From Paramagnetospirillum marisnigri (lineage in GTDB: Bacteria > Pseudomonadota > Alphaproteobacteria > Rhodospirillales > Magnetospirillaceae): a stretch of DNA of 64,000 bases. The stretch covers positions 1 through 64,000 of the forward strand of contig NZ_LWQT01000041.1 of the NCBI RefSeq assembly GCF_001650715.1. Reading direction: 5' to 3'. The number at the start of each line of letters is the position of its first letter. Within the stretch, counting starts at the first letter, position 1. The notes beneath the pieces are model-generated. The model was not told where the DNA came from and did no database searches. It saw nothing but the letters and a program-made list of their open reading frames with translations. Shown here in pieces: positions 63,488 to 64,000 of the stretch. The position numbers and the translations under genes are program-made.

Positions 63488-63697
63488 ATGACTCTCGACG
63501 AGATGAAGGCTGAGCGCGAGCGGGTGCTGGCGCGACGCAACTCACTGGTGGCTCGCGTCACGGTTGGCGACCGCACCGTCCAATACGACCTGACCCAGGC
63601 CAACCATGTTCTGTCCGATCTCGACCGCCGCATCGCCGTGCTGGAGGGCAGGAAGCCCCGCCGCCGGATTCTCGCCGTCGCCACCAAGGGGCTGTGA
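63488..63697 (+). CDS. Phage head-tail joining protein (GpW-like)
   Basis: 69 residues: MTLDEMKAERERVLARRNSL, YDLTQANHVLSDLDRRIAVL. This is the lambda W-type pattern of small head-tail connectors, located between terminase and portal as in lambda-like gene orders. Starts three bases after the terminase stop. Confidence 0.85.
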   Translation: MTLDEMKAERERVLARRNSLVARVTVGDRTVQYDLTQANHVLSDLDRRIAVLEGRKPRRRILAVATKGL

Positions 63698-63699
63698 CC

Positions 63700-64000
63700 A
63701 TGCTGGGGAGTTTCCGCCGTCGCCTCGGGGCCCTGATCGGCGGCTTCGAGGCCGCCCAGGGCAGCCGCCGACTCAAGGGATTCCAGCCCAGCCGCGCCCA
63801 CGTCAACACCCTGGTGGCGGCCAGCGGCCCCGAGATCATTGCCCGCGCCCGCTATCTGGTCCGCAACAATGGTTACGCCCTCAACGCCACGGAAAGCTGG
63901 ACCGGCAATTCGGTGGGTACCGGCATCAAGCCGTCATCGCTGATTGCCGACGCGGCGCTGAAAACCACGGTGCAGAAGCTGTGGCTGGCCTGGACCGACG
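63700..64000 (+). CDS. Phage portal protein (partial, runs off the window)
   Basis: 100 codons are visible from the ATG at 63700: RRLGALIGGFEAAQGSRRLK, ARARYLVRNNGYALNATESW, TGNSVGTGIKPSS, the N-terminus of lambda-family portal proteins. The rest lies beyond 64000. The portal forms the DNA entry ring of the capsid. Confidence 0.88.
   Translation, partial: MLGSFRRRLGALIGGFEAAQGSRRLKGFQPSRAHVNTLVAASGPEIIARARYLVRNNGYALNATESWTGNSVGTGIKPSSLIADAALKTTVQKLWLAWTD

Overview
The window looks like chromosome of a GC-rich alphaproteobacterium of the Magnetospirillum / Rhodospirillaceae type. The grounds are gene content and style: several bacteriohemerythrins, an alphaproteobacterial met operon controlled by an ArsR-methyltransferase fusion, a NikKMLQO nickel transporter, IalB and TPR-glycosyltransferase proteins, and many ATGA or GTGA start/stop overlaps. 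The genus is inferred; no species is claimed.

Layout. (1) 1-3.8 kb: a response regulator and a bacteriohemerythrin, then integrase and ATPase remnants, then a complete tyrosine recombinase lying exactly between two perfect 89-bp inverted repeats, one of which contains the 3' end of a tRNA-Leu(CAA). (2) 3.9-16.8 kb: core genome. It holds an exported metallo-beta-lactamase-fold hydrolase, a methionine-cycle operon (ArsR/methyltransferase regulator, metF, an inserted DUF559 gene, metH), mlaA-mlaC for outer-membrane lipid transport, the nickel ECF transporter nikKMLQO, a methyltransferase and tRNA-Ser(GGA). (3) 16.8-30.5 kb: an integrative island in the tRNA-Ser 3' end, bounded by a 16-bp direct repeat with the integrase at the right end. 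It carries a primase/DUF3987/AlpA-type replication module, a five-gene operon (autotransporter, lipoprotein hydrolase, IalB-like protein, TPR-glycosyltransferase, unknown), a Phd/PIN toxin-antitoxin pair and a Nudix pair. (4) 31-40 kb: a signalling locus. It encodes a metallo-beta-lactamase/cNMP/hemerythrin fusion, a second hemerythrin, a diguanylate cyclase paired with a flavodiiron-like MBL protein, and a five-domain protein (ligand-binding, PAS, GGDEF, EAL, BLUF). (5) 40-41 kb: transposase and recombinase-module debris and two small genes. (6) 41.1-64 kb: a prophage, cut off by the window end. It has a large serine recombinase operon, an XRE/ImmA control pair, a sigma-like protein, a recombination and replication block (RecA-like ATPase, DUF669, PD-(D/E)XK nuclease, helicase, primase), a RuvC-like resolvase, two DNA methyltransferases, small regulatory proteins, HU, terminase subunits, a head-tail joining protein and the start of the portal gene.

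How the parts fit. The 31-40 kb locus combines probable O2/redox sensing (hemerythrin, flavodiiron-like MBL), nucleotide sensing (cNMP domains), light sensing (BLUF) and c-di-GMP synthesis and hydrolysis. It is the best candidate here for an undescribed system. The island autotransporter operon may be a surface protein that is glycosylated by its own operon partner. The rearranged integrase at tRNA-Leu and the dispersed 73-bp inverted-repeat element are the most unusual non-coding structures.
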